From Oenanthe sinensis (taxonomy: Eukaryota; Streptophyta; Magnoliopsida; Apiales; Apiaceae): DNA of 64,000 nt. The notes below the pieces were generated by a model that saw only the letters and a program-made list of their open reading frames with translations, did no database searches and had not been told where the DNA came from. Positions 24,802-38,388 of this stretch are shown here, piece after piece (within the stretch, counting starts at the first letter, position 1; the number at the start of each line of letters is the position of its first letter). The stretch is taken from contig CM053796.1 in NCBI GenBank assembly GCA_028671895.1, positions 36,144,860 to 36,208,859 on the forward strand, written 5' to 3'. Both the position numbers and the translations under genes were made by a program.

Positions 24802-25248
24802 TTTCTTTGATACGAAAACCAAGCCTGTATTAGAAAGAAGCCTTTAAAGTTAAATTTCGGCACTTGAAACCGTTTATTAAACAAGTGATCCAAGAAAAGC
24901 AAAAAAAAATGATCTTTTTTATTTCAGAAGCCTAAAAATCTCGTGTGCAACTTGAAAGCTACAAGAATGAAATAAAAACAACAAAATTTCAAGAACACAG
25001 CTATTACATATACATATACATACATATATGCTAAGAATCATAAGCAGTTGGTATATTATAAAGAAGCATTTCATCAAACAGGTTATGGGCAACTGAAAGA
25101 GGGTCTAAGAAATATACACTAAACATAATAGTGACAACATATATATACAACAAAGAGAGTATATATGCAACATCTCTCTCTCTCACTCTCTCACAAATGG
25201 GTGAAACAATCAAAAGAGTAAATTACCTTTCCCCTTTGTGTGTGAAAT

Positions 25249-25303
25249 GGGCTCTCTCTCCCCACTCTCTCTCTCTCTCTCTCTCTCTCAGTCTCTCTCC
25301 CAC
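25249..25303. repeat. (CT)n/(GA)n tract in the HISN3 5' flank
   Basis: Long CT dinucleotide run interrupted by CCCACT and AGT. On the HISN3 sense strand it is (GA)n, about 450 bp upstream of the start codon; such tracts are common in plant promoters and 5' UTRs. No function is shown by the sequence. Confidence 0.8.
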
Positions 25304-25586
25304 TGTAGTTACTACAAAATCAAAAAGTGCGGTCCGGAAAAGCCTCTCCTGTTCAACTGACTAACAAAAAATTTTATAAAAATTTAATATAAATTTTTAT
25401 TCACAAAACAAAATTTTAAAAATAATGTACGTAGATATGTGGGTTAATATACTTTAAAATATGTATAAAATTTAAAATGGATTGGAGGGAAGGAATATAT
25501 ATTTTATTTATTTTAATAATTTTTATAAAAAATTAATCGAATTAGGAATTTAGGATAGATCCTGATAACCTACTGTATCTGTCTAT

Positions 25587-25813
25587 GGGCCTGTTTGGCA
25601 AACTGCTACTTATCGAAATAAGGGCTTATTTCCGGAAAAAAGTAGGAATGTATGTACTTTTCAGAAATAAGCCCTTATTTCCAGAAAAAAGTAAGTTCAT
25701 ATTTGGTTTTAAAATTCTAAAACAAATATTTATCTTTAAAAAAAATATGAAAATATGTAAAAAAAAATAAAAAATAAGTTACTTATTTTAAGTTTATGGA
25801 ACCCCAAACACCC
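25587..25813. mobile_element. Candidate hAT-like MITE
   Basis: Left end GGGCCTGTTTGGCAAAC and right end CCCCAAACACCC are imperfect inverted repeats, typical of plant hAT-type ends. An internal inverted pair, AATAAGGGCTTATTTCC and AAATAAGCCCTTATTTCC, adds a hairpin. No convincing 8-bp target duplication was found. A related left end (GAGCCTGTTTGGGTAAAC) at about 26158 begins what may be a truncated relative. Confidence 0.4.
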
Positions 25814-26429
25814 ACTATGTTCTATCGGGTCTTAAAAGATTCAAATATTTGTCTTAACTTGTTATACATTTTCAATTTGGGTTACCTTTATGAAATAATT
25901 ATTCATTTTCAAAATATATATATATATATAATATGTAATTTTTAAGATGATAAATATTTATTTTTAGAAAACAAAGAGAAACAAACACCGTATATATTAA
26001 TTTGTATGAATTTATATATTTTGTATTTATAAATTAAGTTAAATAAATCAGTCAGGTATATAATGGCACAGACAATGTATACATACATGATACATACACA
26101 TGTATGTGTATAATAGATTAACAGTTGTATAATTGCATTGCAAGGAAACAATTATGGAGCCTGTTTGGGTAAACTTCCTTACTTAAAGTGAGGAGTTTAA
26201 AATGTATGTTTGGATAATTTTGACTTACAAGTGATTTATGAGTTTTAAAAAATATAAAAATAAAAATAAAAATGTCTTATGAGTAATTTATAACATATAG
26301 ATAACTTTTATCAAAATAAAAAATAAAAAAATAAGTCATTGGAAAAAGTACCTAATACGTACTTCTGGTTTTAAGTCCGTTTCTGATAACTTCTGACTTG
26401 TATTATATATACAGACATTTTTTCAGATT

Positions 26430-27240
26430 AAAATCAAAATAAGATATAAGCCGGGTTACGGAGTCAGGCGCATAGTCGAACATAGCAGCCCTTGGCTTGG
26501 CTCCAATCACCAATTGTCCAATTGCGATCCTTCGCCGGCTCTTGGTGTTTCTAGAATTATTATTCTTGGTGGCAGGACTTGGTAACTTTCCATCCAGAAA
26601 AATAATTGTTCTTTATTTTACCTATAAAAATGTAAGATACTCGCACAATAATTTATACTAAGATTCCGTTTATTCATCAAAAAATAACTTCATTTTTAAA
26701 TTTATTTTTAAAAAATTATTTTCTCAATTGCTTTTTTCTGTTTCACTATTATTAAAAAAAATATTGACAAATTGTGGTCATAATTTAAAATTTATTTCTA
26801 GCTCTCCGAGATAGGATCCGAATGGAGATGATTAATGCAATAATAATTAAATTTGTAAACACTATAGAAATACCCACAAATTTTAAAATGTTTTTAACTC
26901 TTCAAATGGAAGAAATTAATTGTTATGATAACCTTATTCGTTTGTCGTTCTACATTTTGAGTTTGATTTTTATCGGTTTTTAAAGATTTTTTTTTTTAGA
27001 TTAATCAGAGAACAAATATTTATTTATAAGACGGGTTGTTGGTTCGACTCTAACTCAAATTTATTTAAAAATAAATATTTATTTAAAAATAAATATTTAT
27101 TTATAAAATTATAAGTCTATTTTAGAAAAAACTAATTATGAATATGAAAAGGTTGTCACAAACAAAATATTCATAAATTAAATATTTATAAAAAGTCACA
27201 CCACATGTGTATAAAATGTTTGTTGAACCAAATGAAAAAA
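26430..27240. other. Intergenic spacer, no supported gene
   Basis: AT-rich. A pol III B-box-like GGTTCGACTC at about 27034 lacks a matching A box, so no tRNA or SINE is called. A TATAAAAT at about 27211 may be the TATA box of the downstream plus-strand gene. Confidence 0.4.
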
Positions 27241-27259
27241 GAGAAGTCAAAGTTCAAAA

Positions 27260-28497
27260 TAGACGTGTGTTCGCACGACGTCGTTCCTCTCACTTTCCAT
27301 TCTAATCACATTTTCATACTATTCTTTATCTCTATTATTCTTCTTCAACCCAATTCTCTAACTACTCTGTCTCTTTGATTCTTTCATTTATCTCTACTCT
27401 TTCTCTTCTCTCTCTCTTTCTAGAAATCTCATTTCTTGATTTTCTTGATCATTTTCTTGAATTGAATTAAAAAAGGTACCTTTTTTATTCTTTACTGTCT
27501 ATTTTTTTGTTGATCACTTGATTATGATTATATATTGGTTTTCTGAATCCATGTCAATTTTGGGGTTATTTATTGTTGGGTTTTGTTTAATTTTTATTTT
27601 GTTAGTTTACATTTTTTTGTTTGAACAAAAATTTGTTTTTTTTGTTTTGTTAGCTGATGCAAGTGATTAGGATCTGTACAATTTTAATATTTTTCATTTT
27701 ATTTACTGTGTGTATGTGTATGTATGTATGTGTGTGTGTTTTAAGGGCTGGTGATGATTATTTGTGTCTTTATGTCTTAAATGATTTATTGTCAAAAAAC
27801 ATTTAGTCGATGTTTTAAGAGCTATTGGTTGTGGGATTTGATGATTAGTCAACTCTACATGTTAAATTTTGTTAATTTAGCTTAATTTTTTTATGTTCAA
27901 TTTCTGTATCGAATTTGTTGGCTGTATACGTAGCTAGAAACAGAAACCTGATGAACTAGGGACTTGTTAATGTACTTCATTTCCTTTGAGAGAGAATTCT
28001 GTGTATACTTCTTTGTAGCGGATCTTTTGTTGCTCCTTTCTGGAAATTAGAAGTCATTTGAAGCCCCGATTTATGTTTTGAAATAATGTGCCTCCCCAGT
28101 TCGAATGTTAGGTTCTTGTTCAGACAGGAACTGTTGCCATTTTCCTGTAAACTGATCTATTATAAGAAATATATATGACTTTTGTGTATACACCATGTAA
28201 ACTCTTGTTAAGTCAGCTAAGATAATTTGTAATTTATATTTTTTGTTGGTTCTGCATCACTTCTGTTGCAGGTTGTTAAGTTTTAAGAAAATTTTTGGTT
28301 ATAGTATCTACCTGCTTCACGTCACTCTATATCTAATTACCTAGTTTACAGTACTCTTACCTTGTTCAGTGACTTTTCTACTTCTAGATATCTCGGAGTT
28401 AAAGTTTGAGATTTTAACGTTGATTCGCGATCCTAATACCACTGCCATTGCTTACCATTGTTTTTCCCTTTTCAGGTTATTTCACCAAGCAAAACAA
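27260..28497 (+). other. 5' UTR with a 1-kb leader intron
   Basis: A pyrimidine-rich leader (CTCTCTCTTTCT near 27407) precedes a GT donor after 27475. The matching acceptor TTTTCAG ends at 28475, and the leader exon continues to the ATG at 28498. The intron is therefore about 1000 bp. The transcription start was not located precisely. Confidence 0.55.
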
Positions 28498-29922
28498 ATG
28501 GATAATTTATTTAGAGGCGTTGGTGAGGAGTCTTCACCAAACCACCTACAAATTGTTAGGTGCCCATTTTTGCAAAATATCAATGAGCCAACTAATTTTT
28601 CCTTCTCCACGCCCATGGCTTTTTCACTGCCTGTAAGTCGAAACATAATTTGTCGCAAATGTTTCTCTTACAATTGAATTATTCATCGTCCTTCCATTAA
28701 GCCAAGTTAAAGCAGAATAATCCTCATAACATTAATCGTCCCCCCCCTTTTTTTTGCCAACTAACGTTAATTATCCTTTTCAGGTACGCGGAGCAAAAGG
28801 TCCTATATTTGAGGATGGTCCCAATTTTGATATGGCCTTCAGTCTTTTTCATGGGCAAAATGGTGTTGTCCCGCTTTCTGAGAGGTCAACCTTCAAATCA
28901 GAGAAGATAGAATCTGAAAGTGTACAACCTCAGTTTAACCCTTTAGCAGCCAAAGCAGCGACCATCAGTTTTTCAGCATTTGGACCAGGCGGTCCCTTTG
29001 GTTTTGATGGTTTTTCTGAGATGTGGAAAAAACAGAAATTTAACTCGAAGTCTTCGAAAAAAGAACATTCTTCCAAGGTAAATGACATGAAAAATCATGA
29101 TGCTACCTCACTTGGCTTTGCAATTGAACTTTCAAGTTCTGTACAATTTTGTGTGCAAATTATTGTAGTATCTTGTTGTATATTAAAATAACCTTCTGAT
29201 GCTCAGGGAAATCTGGTTGATCACTGTTGCACATAAATTCTCTTAACAATTTGATTGAATATTGCATTCAGTGCTTTATTTTAACGGTGTATGTTTTAAT
29301 TCTTTAGGGAGGAGGTTCAAAGCATGAAGCAGTGAGCAATGAGTGGTTACAAACTGGAAATTGTCCAATGGCCAAGTCATATAGGGCAGTAAGTAATGTC
29401 CTGCCACTTGTAGCAAAAGCCCTTCAGCCACCTTCTGGCATGAATATGAAGTGCCCCCTTGTAATAGTTGCAGCAAGAGCTGCTATTTCACGAACTGCCC
29501 TAGCTAAGAATCTTAGACCACAACCTCTGCCGGCGAAAGTACTTGCAATTGGTGCACTGGGCATGGCAGCGAATGTTCCTTTAGGAGTATGGAGAGAACA
29601 CACGGAGAAATTCTCTCCCAGTTGGTTTGTGGCAGTCCATGCAGCAGTTCCATTCATAGGCATGCTTAGGAAGTAAATTCTGATGCCTAAAGCAGCAATG
29701 GCATTTACAATAGCAGCATCAATTCTAGGACAAGTCATTGGGTCTAGGGCAGAACGTATTAGACTGAAGGCAATGGAGGAGAAAAAGTCTACACTTCCAG
29801 AATCTTGTGTCAGCAAGTCTGGTTTTGTTCGAGTTGATGGTGGACGTTGTGGAGAGATAGTCGAGTGGACAACTGTACCTCTGCAGGTTGGAGTAGCTTC
29901 ACCAGCTAAAGCCTTGTACTGA
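28498..29922 (+). pseudogene. Conserved plant protein of unknown function, interrupted by an internal stop
   Basis: Coding exons 28498-28632, 28784-29077 and 29308-29922 join in phase 0 with GT-AG borders. The frame starts MDNLFRGVGEESSPNHLQIV and includes a Gly/Phe-rich stretch (FSAFGPGGPFGFDGFSEMW), a Lys/Ser-rich linker, and a C-terminal part with three moderately hydrophobic segments (AKVLAIGALGMAANVPLG, WFVAVHAAVPFIGML, AMAFTIAASILGQVIG). A TAA at 29674-29676 stops translation after MLRK, yet the same frame runs on for about 80 residues (ILMPKAAMAFTIAA ... SPAKALY) that look like ordinary conserved protein. A single-base TCA-to-TAA change would explain this. The product would be ~293 instead of ~347 or more residues. 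I recall this family as plant-wide but uncharacterised. Truncated functional allele, pseudogene or base error cannot be separated here. Confidence 0.75.
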
Positions 29923-29939
29923 TTTGCGTGCCTTCTGAA

Positions 29940-31104
29940 GCCATTATAATGTACTGCTATGTATCAGCCTTGTGTTTTATTTATTTTATACATTTGAAAT
30001 TGGCCTCAGACTATAATACTAGTAACTAGTAACTAGTAATTTGAGGAAATATTATGTTATCAAAATACATTAAGGTTACATTTTTTGTTTGCTTATGGAA
30101 TCATAAATTATGTAGTAACATTTAAGATGTTCGCGAAAATCTTGACTTGTATATACTTTTCTAACACTTTTTTGCTAAGCAAATCATTCACACACTTTTA
30201 ATAACGAAGAGGAATTTTTGTTGTAGTTTATCCAATGCCTCAGGTCTTGAACTCGATTCTCCCTCACTCTGAGAATTATCTCAAATGGATAATACTTTAT
30301 TAGCTTATACATAAGCTTTACTCAAAAATAAAATCATCTCTACCGACAAGGAAAGCAAATTATATCAATTTCTGCCATCTCTCTGTCTTGAGCATAGAGA
30401 TTACACTTGTCTGTAAACTTTGGGTTGGGTGAACTTAAAAGTGGGCATGCCAAACCAATCCCTTGGTATGCTACAACAATCACAGATTAATTTATAGTAT
30501 TGTGGCATGCAAGGACAACTGGGCAAGGGCCCGAACATGTAGTATTATGATTCAATAAAATCATCACCAATGTAGTATCATGACAAAATTATCAATACCC
30601 ACACGGCGACACCCTTAAATGTTGCAGGCACATTACATTACATATACTTGATTCAGCTATAGAACAGAACAGCCATCTAAGATACGGCCCAGAGAGAGTG
30701 CGCTTGTACAGTATTGCAGCAATGAGTAGCTGATATATATAACTAGCAAGGAAAACAAAAGTCCTCCAATCTTTTGCACCCTTGCATATTCCAGAAATAA
30801 CAGTGAAAACACAGGAGAAAAAGGGACGGCTAGGCAAATTTGGATTGAATGCACAAGAAGCTGACAACTGCTGTCACCTCCAAACATTTGACGGATTATT
30901 TTGTTTTCATCCATTGAATACAACAAAATCAAATTGCTAAAATATTACAAACATCTAAAATATTGCTGATCAAACCAAAAAACACCTGAACTATAAATAA
31001 CAGAACTAAAGTTGTGATGACTAACTATTATACAGGGGCAACAAACAAGTTGGGATTACTTGCCGCCTGAGGACCTTCTCTTGGAAGTCCTCACTGTACT
31101 TATA
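29940..31104. other. Convergent intergenic region including the PWR 3' UTR
   Basis: No ORF is convincing. At about 30240-30300 the minus strand carries GAGTTCAAGACC, a good pol III B box, but no clear A box, so only a possible SINE remnant is noted. The part next to 31104 is presumably the 3' UTR of the minus-strand PWR gene. Confidence 0.4.
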
Positions 31105-34100
31105 CTACCTGCCTACATTCCCATTACTTCTCCATACTTCCTCCCTGATGATACCCCCAATCTGTCCATTGTACTGTTCACCTGCATAGTGCCTTCTGAT
31201 CGCTGCTACAGGATCTGAGACAGTATTGCGCGGCCCACCTCCACCATGGAGGATCCCCCCTCTGCCCAGAACATCGAGTCCCACCATCCCCCTTTGCTGT
31301 TGTACACTTGACATGCCATCAAACTCACTTCCTCGCCTCTGTCTCTGCATCTCTGAGTAAAACCTATTTTGTTGCTGCTTCAAATCGACTGCAAATGGCT
31401 GAACTTTGGCACCATCACAGTTCATGTAAGCCTGATAGTCAGCAACCCCTTTGCTGCTACTTAGTTCTCTTGCTGGCATTACTGATACACCATTTAAATT
31501 ACAATCACTAATTCTATGCAGTTGCTGCTGCTCTACATTAGAAGAGGAAGGTGGGTAATTACCAAAGGCGGCAGGATACTTAGCAAGCAAGATTGCAGAA
31601 TCGGGCAACACGGGAAAGCCAGTTTGTATTCTGTTACCATCCCAAAAACCAAAACTTCTCAGAGGAACACCAATATCTCTCAGACCCAGGTAACTGTTAT
31701 GATCAAACTTGGCCGAAGCTAATATTCCATCTAAATTCTGATTAGAAGTGATTTTCAAGTTGTAGGAATTTTCAGATGACTTGGCATGTTTGACATCCCT
31801 ACCTTCTTTTTCCTCTGCTCTAGAATTTGGCCTTTGCTGGGTTGAAGGGTGACTCAAAATCTGACCAAAGAGTTTCACATCACCTTTACGGGTCGGTTGA
31901 TCTGAATCTGATAAACAACGTGGCCTGGATTTTCTTAAATTTTCCTTCAGCTGGTCTTGGGCCAGTAAGTGAAGTTCAGACCTCGTGTCATTATGCTTTG
32001 GACCATGACCATTGGCCTTTGGAAGATAATTATCCTGAGGTAAAAGGCGATCAGAATAACAATTTCTATCCACTTTTGAATTACTTTGACCCGGAGTTGG
32101 TTTATAGCTACCAATATCCCCGTTCAATGCTTTCTTAGTTGGTATGGATGGTGGATAAGCTTGGGGACTATTCAAGGGATCACTATGATCCATTGAGGAC
32201 TGTTGATGCTGAGGCTTTTTATAACCATCTTCTGTGTTCACAGAAATCTTCAATTGTGTATTACTGGATGTCAGGTTAGCACTCCTCTCGCTCTCAGTCT
32301 GCACTACAACAGGAGTTTGCAACACAGAAAAGGAAGCAGCATCCAACTTGATTGGATTTATGTGCTCAGACCCAGGGAGAGTTCCAACTGCTGATAAATC
32401 TGTACCAGCTGACACAGGAACATTTCCATCAGATGGGGGGGAAACTTTAAGACATTTCTCATTGAAGCTATTTCCAAGTAATAAAAACTTGGTTCCTGCT
32501 TCTCCTGCTTGAGAACTATCAACAGACACACCACTCTCTACATTCGCACAAGGTTGCACAACGTCACTAACCTCCGGAACAACTGCTGGTTTCTCCTGAC
32601 TGCCATTTTGCCTTGTTTTTGTGCGAGGCCCAAAACCATTTTCAAGAATCTTCACAGCCAGAGACTCACTACCATTAGAACTTTCAAAATTGTTGTCACT
32701 GTCAAGAACTAGGCAAGTGTTTTTATTTTTACTTCCAGCAGAGACGTCGTCTTCTGGCCTAAGCTCATCAATTATGACATCTGGTTCTCCTGCACTGTTT
32801 ATTTTATTTGACTTGCCAGAATCGGGATGAATATTTATAGTCCCTACATGAGATGTTTCAGTCTGAACTGCTTTTGAACTAGACAAGGACAGATCGTCAT
32901 CAGTCTTAGAGCCTGATTTAACACCTGAACCAGACTCCACAAGAGATGCATCCTCCGTGTCAGCTCCACCACCCCCATTAGCATTGTCACTTAATGATGC
33001 TCCCCCACTGCAAGAACCAGGATGCATCATATCCAGCCCGAGGCACTTCCGAGCCTTACTGAAAAAGACCTTGCACTGATTACTGGACTTGGTCCTAACA
33101 CACTGGGAAATCATTGCAAAATCCTTGCCATAGGATGTCACGGCCTGAATGAAAACAGACCTTTCCTCATCGGTCCAATCTGCATGGTCTACCTCTCCAC
33201 AACTCTCATCCGAACAAGTCCCTTCATCAACATCCTGTGCAACCTCAGGTGTCACTGATCGCCTTTTCGTCAAGCGCATTGGTTGGAACTTTCTCTCTTG
33301 ATATCCCTCTCCAATATCAATAGAACTAGTAATGCAAGAACTCATAGCTTCTGAAGACAGAGAACCACATATACCAGCCAACACATCAGCAGCTACATTT
33401 TCTCTTTCGTTACCCAAGATGTTAATAGCACTGGATCTCTTTGACATGTCATCATCACCCCGCAGTGTTCTAGAGTTGCAGGAACCAAAAATTAATCTTG
33501 GTGTACACTTCTGATTTGTTAAGCCATCATCATCATTAGCAGCTATCGCTGAGGCTGCACCCAGCAGATCAAGAGAAGCTGCATTGTTGTCACGATTCCA
33601 TCTCTTACCAGATGTAACCAAGTAAGTGTTTTTAGAATAGGACTTCCCTTTTTCTGCGAACTCCGGTTTCTTCTTTGCTATCTGAAAACATTCTGACTTG
33701 TGATTCTTGTAATAAAACTCAACACAGTCTGCAGTTGTTTTGTTATCAAGAAAGGAAGCTATTTTTCTGAAGTCTTTTCCAAATATAGAAAGCTTATGTA
33801 AGAAGATCTCTTTCTCTTCAGATGTCCACGGGTTAGTAATACATCTTTCCTTCTCCAGAGAGCAAGGATCCTCTACTAACCCATTACTTGAAATGAACCT
33901 TGACATTATCTTCTCCTTGTTGTCCAAAATTAAAGAAGGCATATTCAGTGAACTTCTGTAGACCTTTGTACGGGAATCCTCGAGCAATTTGCTGGCGAAA
34001 TTAATCACCTGTGTGGTGGGGACTAAACTCAGATTCCCTGCTGCAAAATGACATAAAATAGATTTAAAATGACAATTGAGAAAAATGTAGGAAAAGTATA

Positions 34101-37100
34101 TTACTTAACTTCCCAGATCCATGAACTTGAGAACTGAAGCATTGGCAGTAAACAGGGCCTATTCAAACAAATGTACAATACTACAATGCATGAAAATGCT
34201 TCATCTCAGCAGATTATTAGAGTATAAACAAATTTTAGTCTAAAAATTCTGCCAATATATTGCAGCACAGCATACAGATCTATTCCAGCAAATATAAAAG
34301 ATTTCATGTCAGATATCCATCTCCAAATGCAGAGTAAAATAAACAGAAATGCGACACAAGTGCCAGGAATGCAAGATGCCACTACTCTTAAGAGTTTTGA
34401 TAACTGATTCGTAAAGCAACAATATAAGGGTCAGCACACCCACTACAAATATACACATACAAGGGATAATTACCACGACAGATCTACATAAACAAGCATG
34501 TGTGAGTCTTTACCCCAGATTTCTACTCCTGGCAGGGTGAGGACTTAGGGTTGGGGAAATCAAAAAAATGTCATGCATTGCTATCGTTTAAGCTAGCTTT
34601 CACCTATGCAGAACCAGGCACCTATCAAACTGTATGGATGGGCTCCAGGGATTGGAAGAACTGAAATAAATAGGACTGTCCGTGCATGGTTATAAATATA
34701 TGAAAATATTAAAACATGTATGCACTCTACATTGATCATTTAAGTGCTTACAAGCTCAACATAGCACAATTATATATATAATTACCAAAAATTGGGTATA
34801 ACTTGTAATATTCTCTTGGTCTCTCATGCCCTTGCATCAACTACATAAATTTTCTTATATGGAGTATATACCTACCTAACCGATATACATAAAACTAAAA
34901 ACCAATCAATCAAGATATTTTCAACGGCATTAGCATTATATTTTTGCTCTTTCAACCTTCTAGCTGGAATAGTGATCAAGTATGACAACCCCTTACAAGA
35001 GACCTAGTTTTTAGAAGTATACAAAAACATATATACACACGAGGAGATTAATTGCCATTGAAGAACGCCAACAATTGTATAATCAATAATGAAGCATCAA
35101 AATTACTAAATTATTCTAAAGCGATAGCTTATTGCCATACTATTACTTCGGGTAAACTAAAAAGACTTGTTCATAACAAAAGAGCTTGCAAGACTATTTA
35201 GTAAATATTTTGCCAAGGAATAAAAATAAGCAACATGTAGTCTGACAATAAGCTCAAAATCTCGAAAAAAAACTGATCTATAAACAAGATAAAGTATCAA
35301 GACAGCGATTGTAAAACTGAGGAAAGTTGACAAATTACATTTTAGAGCAGTTAATATAGTTTAATGTAAATCTTATGGTTTGGCAGTAAGGAGAGCCAGG
35401 ATAGGGATGTGATGGTATTCAATAATGCAATAATCAAATAAAAGAACAGTAAAACAATTTCCAAATCTTGTCTCTCGGCAACAAAAAAAGTAACAAAATG
35501 CAATAAATTTATAACTAGTCAAACATAGATGCCATAACTTAAAACTTCAACATTTAAGAGAGAATTTTATTTGAAAAGATACTAACCAGGAGATGAGAAT
35601 CGTGAACGAATAGATGCACGATGCTTTTGGTAGCCACAGGGAAGCATTCGGATGCCAAATTCAAACTTTTTCTGAGGCTTTGCGCGGCTTCTCTTTATGG
35701 ATAACAAGCGCAGATCTTCCTTCCAGAGGTGCTGAAACACTCTAAACTTGAGAGTGATAACTCTTTCCTTAAACTTCATGAAACGCTTCCTCATTGCAAA
35801 TTTCTCCTCTACTATAGCATCGCCTTTCAGGCAGGGGATATTATCAACTACTGGAATATGTAAAGAGGACAGATTGGATGGCACTAACTTGCTAAACACT
35901 TCGGAGGCTCTATGTGCAGACTCTTTGTTAGTACCCATAATTTTATCATATACATTTTCCGTCTGTTCACCAATATTATTAAGTGACAAATGATAATTAC
36001 TCTGACTAGGTCCAGTATCTGTTCCCTCCTCTTCAACAACATATACCAACGAATTCACTGCACTGTCATTTCTACAAGCACTGGCATTCCATAAACTTTC
36101 AACAGGATTCAGTATATCAGCCTGAGAAACCGGCTTCCCCGTGTATGTAGGTTCAGAAAACTTGGATGTTGCGGTGCCTGGACTATCAATATCCTCATCT
36201 TTACATTCCGCAAGTTCCCCTTCAGAGGCACCACAAGTCCTGTCCTTCATCAAATCTCCGGAAGTTTGCAAAGGATCTGGCCTAGGAATTAAATTGGATG
36301 CCGCACCTACTTCTGACGGCTTGTTGAAACACACCACTGGCAGAGAACTAGAAGAAGCTGGATGTGGACGGGCAGTTGCAGTGTCAGAAATCAGTAACTT
36401 CAATTCAGTTTCAAGTGAATCTATCTCGGACTCGGTAGCTTCTATTCTTTTTGATACATCGGCTTTCAATACCAGCAATTTGTTCATAGCAGTAGACTTC
36501 ACAAAATCAGAGTCCATGGAACCTTGATCATTAGATTGAAGCAAATCATTAATTGAAGGGTATAAATTAGCAATTGGTGTCTCCTCCAAGGTCACCAGAT
36601 TGCAAGATAAATCTTCGCATTGATTCAAAGACTCCGAAGGAGATCCACTTAAATTAGCAGTTTCAACATTCACCACCTTGCCCAATGACTTGTCTTCTAC
36701 ACCTGTTACAAGATAAAAGAGCTCAAAATCAGAAACCATGCATCATAGTCCTGTTAACATAAAAAAAGAAAGTGGCACGATATAGAAATGGTGTTTTCCA
36801 TAAAAACAGTAGAAGCATATTATTAAGTAGAATAAAATGTAAATGAAAATAGGTAAAGCACAATATTTGAAGAGATAGTAACTAACTACTACCTCTGTTC
36901 TTTAACATTTGTGGTCTCGTCTGACTTTTTTGCACGCATTTAAATTGTTTTGACTGCATAGTTATAATTATTAATTTTAAAATTTTCTTTTTGTGAACTA
37001 TAATATTGATTCCAAATTTTTAGGAAAGGAAAATTTAAAAAAAATTGTAACTATGCAGTCAAAAGACTCAAAACACTTTGAGATAAGAGCATAAAAGTCA

Positions 37101-38334
37101 AACAGCAAATACTAAAAAAACAGAGTATCCACGTTCGTTCTAATTTGACACATACAAAATTACAAGTTGGAGAACAATATAAAGAATTTATAGTAGGTAG
37201 CAACATTTAAGGCCTAATATTAGGTGATAATATATAGTTAACACCAAACTCCTAGGATCCAAATCCAAGTAACTTCAGAAGACAGGCTGGCGGGAGTGGG
37301 TCACAGAGAGAAGTAAACATTATGCAAGTTAATTACTAAATATATACTTTCACAATCCAGGGTTTACGAGTCTCTGTGTCAGCTTATCGAGCTAAAGTCA
37401 TACCAGATGTTATTTACAGCTGAGTGCTAGATATGGATTACCAAACAGGATTCACTACAGGTACTAATATAGTTCCCAGCTAAAGGGATCATAATAAGAA
37501 GTTTCCAAAACAAGTTTGATTGTCTGTAGTTCTTATTCTGCATTTTCACCAACTTTTACCTCCAGCTCCTAACTTCAAAAACTGACTACATTGTTCCATT
37601 AGCAAGGAACCCCTTGCCATCTAATAATGCAACATATTTGAATTCTAACAAATTTGTTTGTGTTCACCTTACATACATACATACGTTAATTATACACACA
37701 CACACATATATATATATTAATTTGTCACAAGATTTTCGTGCAACAAGTACATTTATTGGAACAGAATGATAAAGTTGAAATTTTGAAATGTAGTAGTTAG
37801 GAAAGTACATTTCACATTTGATGATTAGACAACGAACCTAAATCCAATTATAAAGCATTTCCCACTAATTTCACAAGCCTGAATCTATTATGTTTGCATA
37901 AAAATATAAGATAGATTTGCCCATATAAGCCATTACCAATACAATTTTTGTTAAACATCACCAAGGTATCAGACGTTAAACATCGGAACACTAAAATGTC
38001 ACTGTGAAAATAATGAGGCTGCTTAATTACTAGATCCATCCCAGGCAACAAATCTTGTAATTATTCTATTTGCATAAAATTCTATACCTGCTATTTAAAC
38101 TTGCTGAAAACAATACTGTAGATTAGAACCATGTTTAATCCCTCGTCATTTTAACAAAATAATGAATAGAACGAGGCAGTATAAAATGCAACTTGCAGAA
38201 ACATAATACGCTAGAAAAATGTTTGAAATGACAATTTACTGACTAAGAACATGAAATAAGGGGTAAGTATTGGATCGGGGGAAGCTAGAAAGGCACTACG
38301 GGGGTGTCTAAATTCAATATATTAGCTCCGCTGG

Positions 38335-38388
<54 letters not shown>

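Noticed and set aside
25131..25364. Open frame across the CT-rich tract
   Set aside because: SLSLSLS text comes from the (CT)n microsatellite in the HISN3 upstream region.
27030..27050. tRNA gene from GGTTCGACTC
   Set aside because: No A box, acceptor stem or anticodon arm can be drawn around it.
29424..29816. 130-codon minus-strand frame opposite the unknown-function gene
   Set aside because: Antisense shadow of exon 3; the plus strand has spliced, domain-like structure.
30240..30300. SINE on the minus strand
   Set aside because: A good B-box-like motif is present but no convincing A box at the right distance; kept only as a possible remnant.
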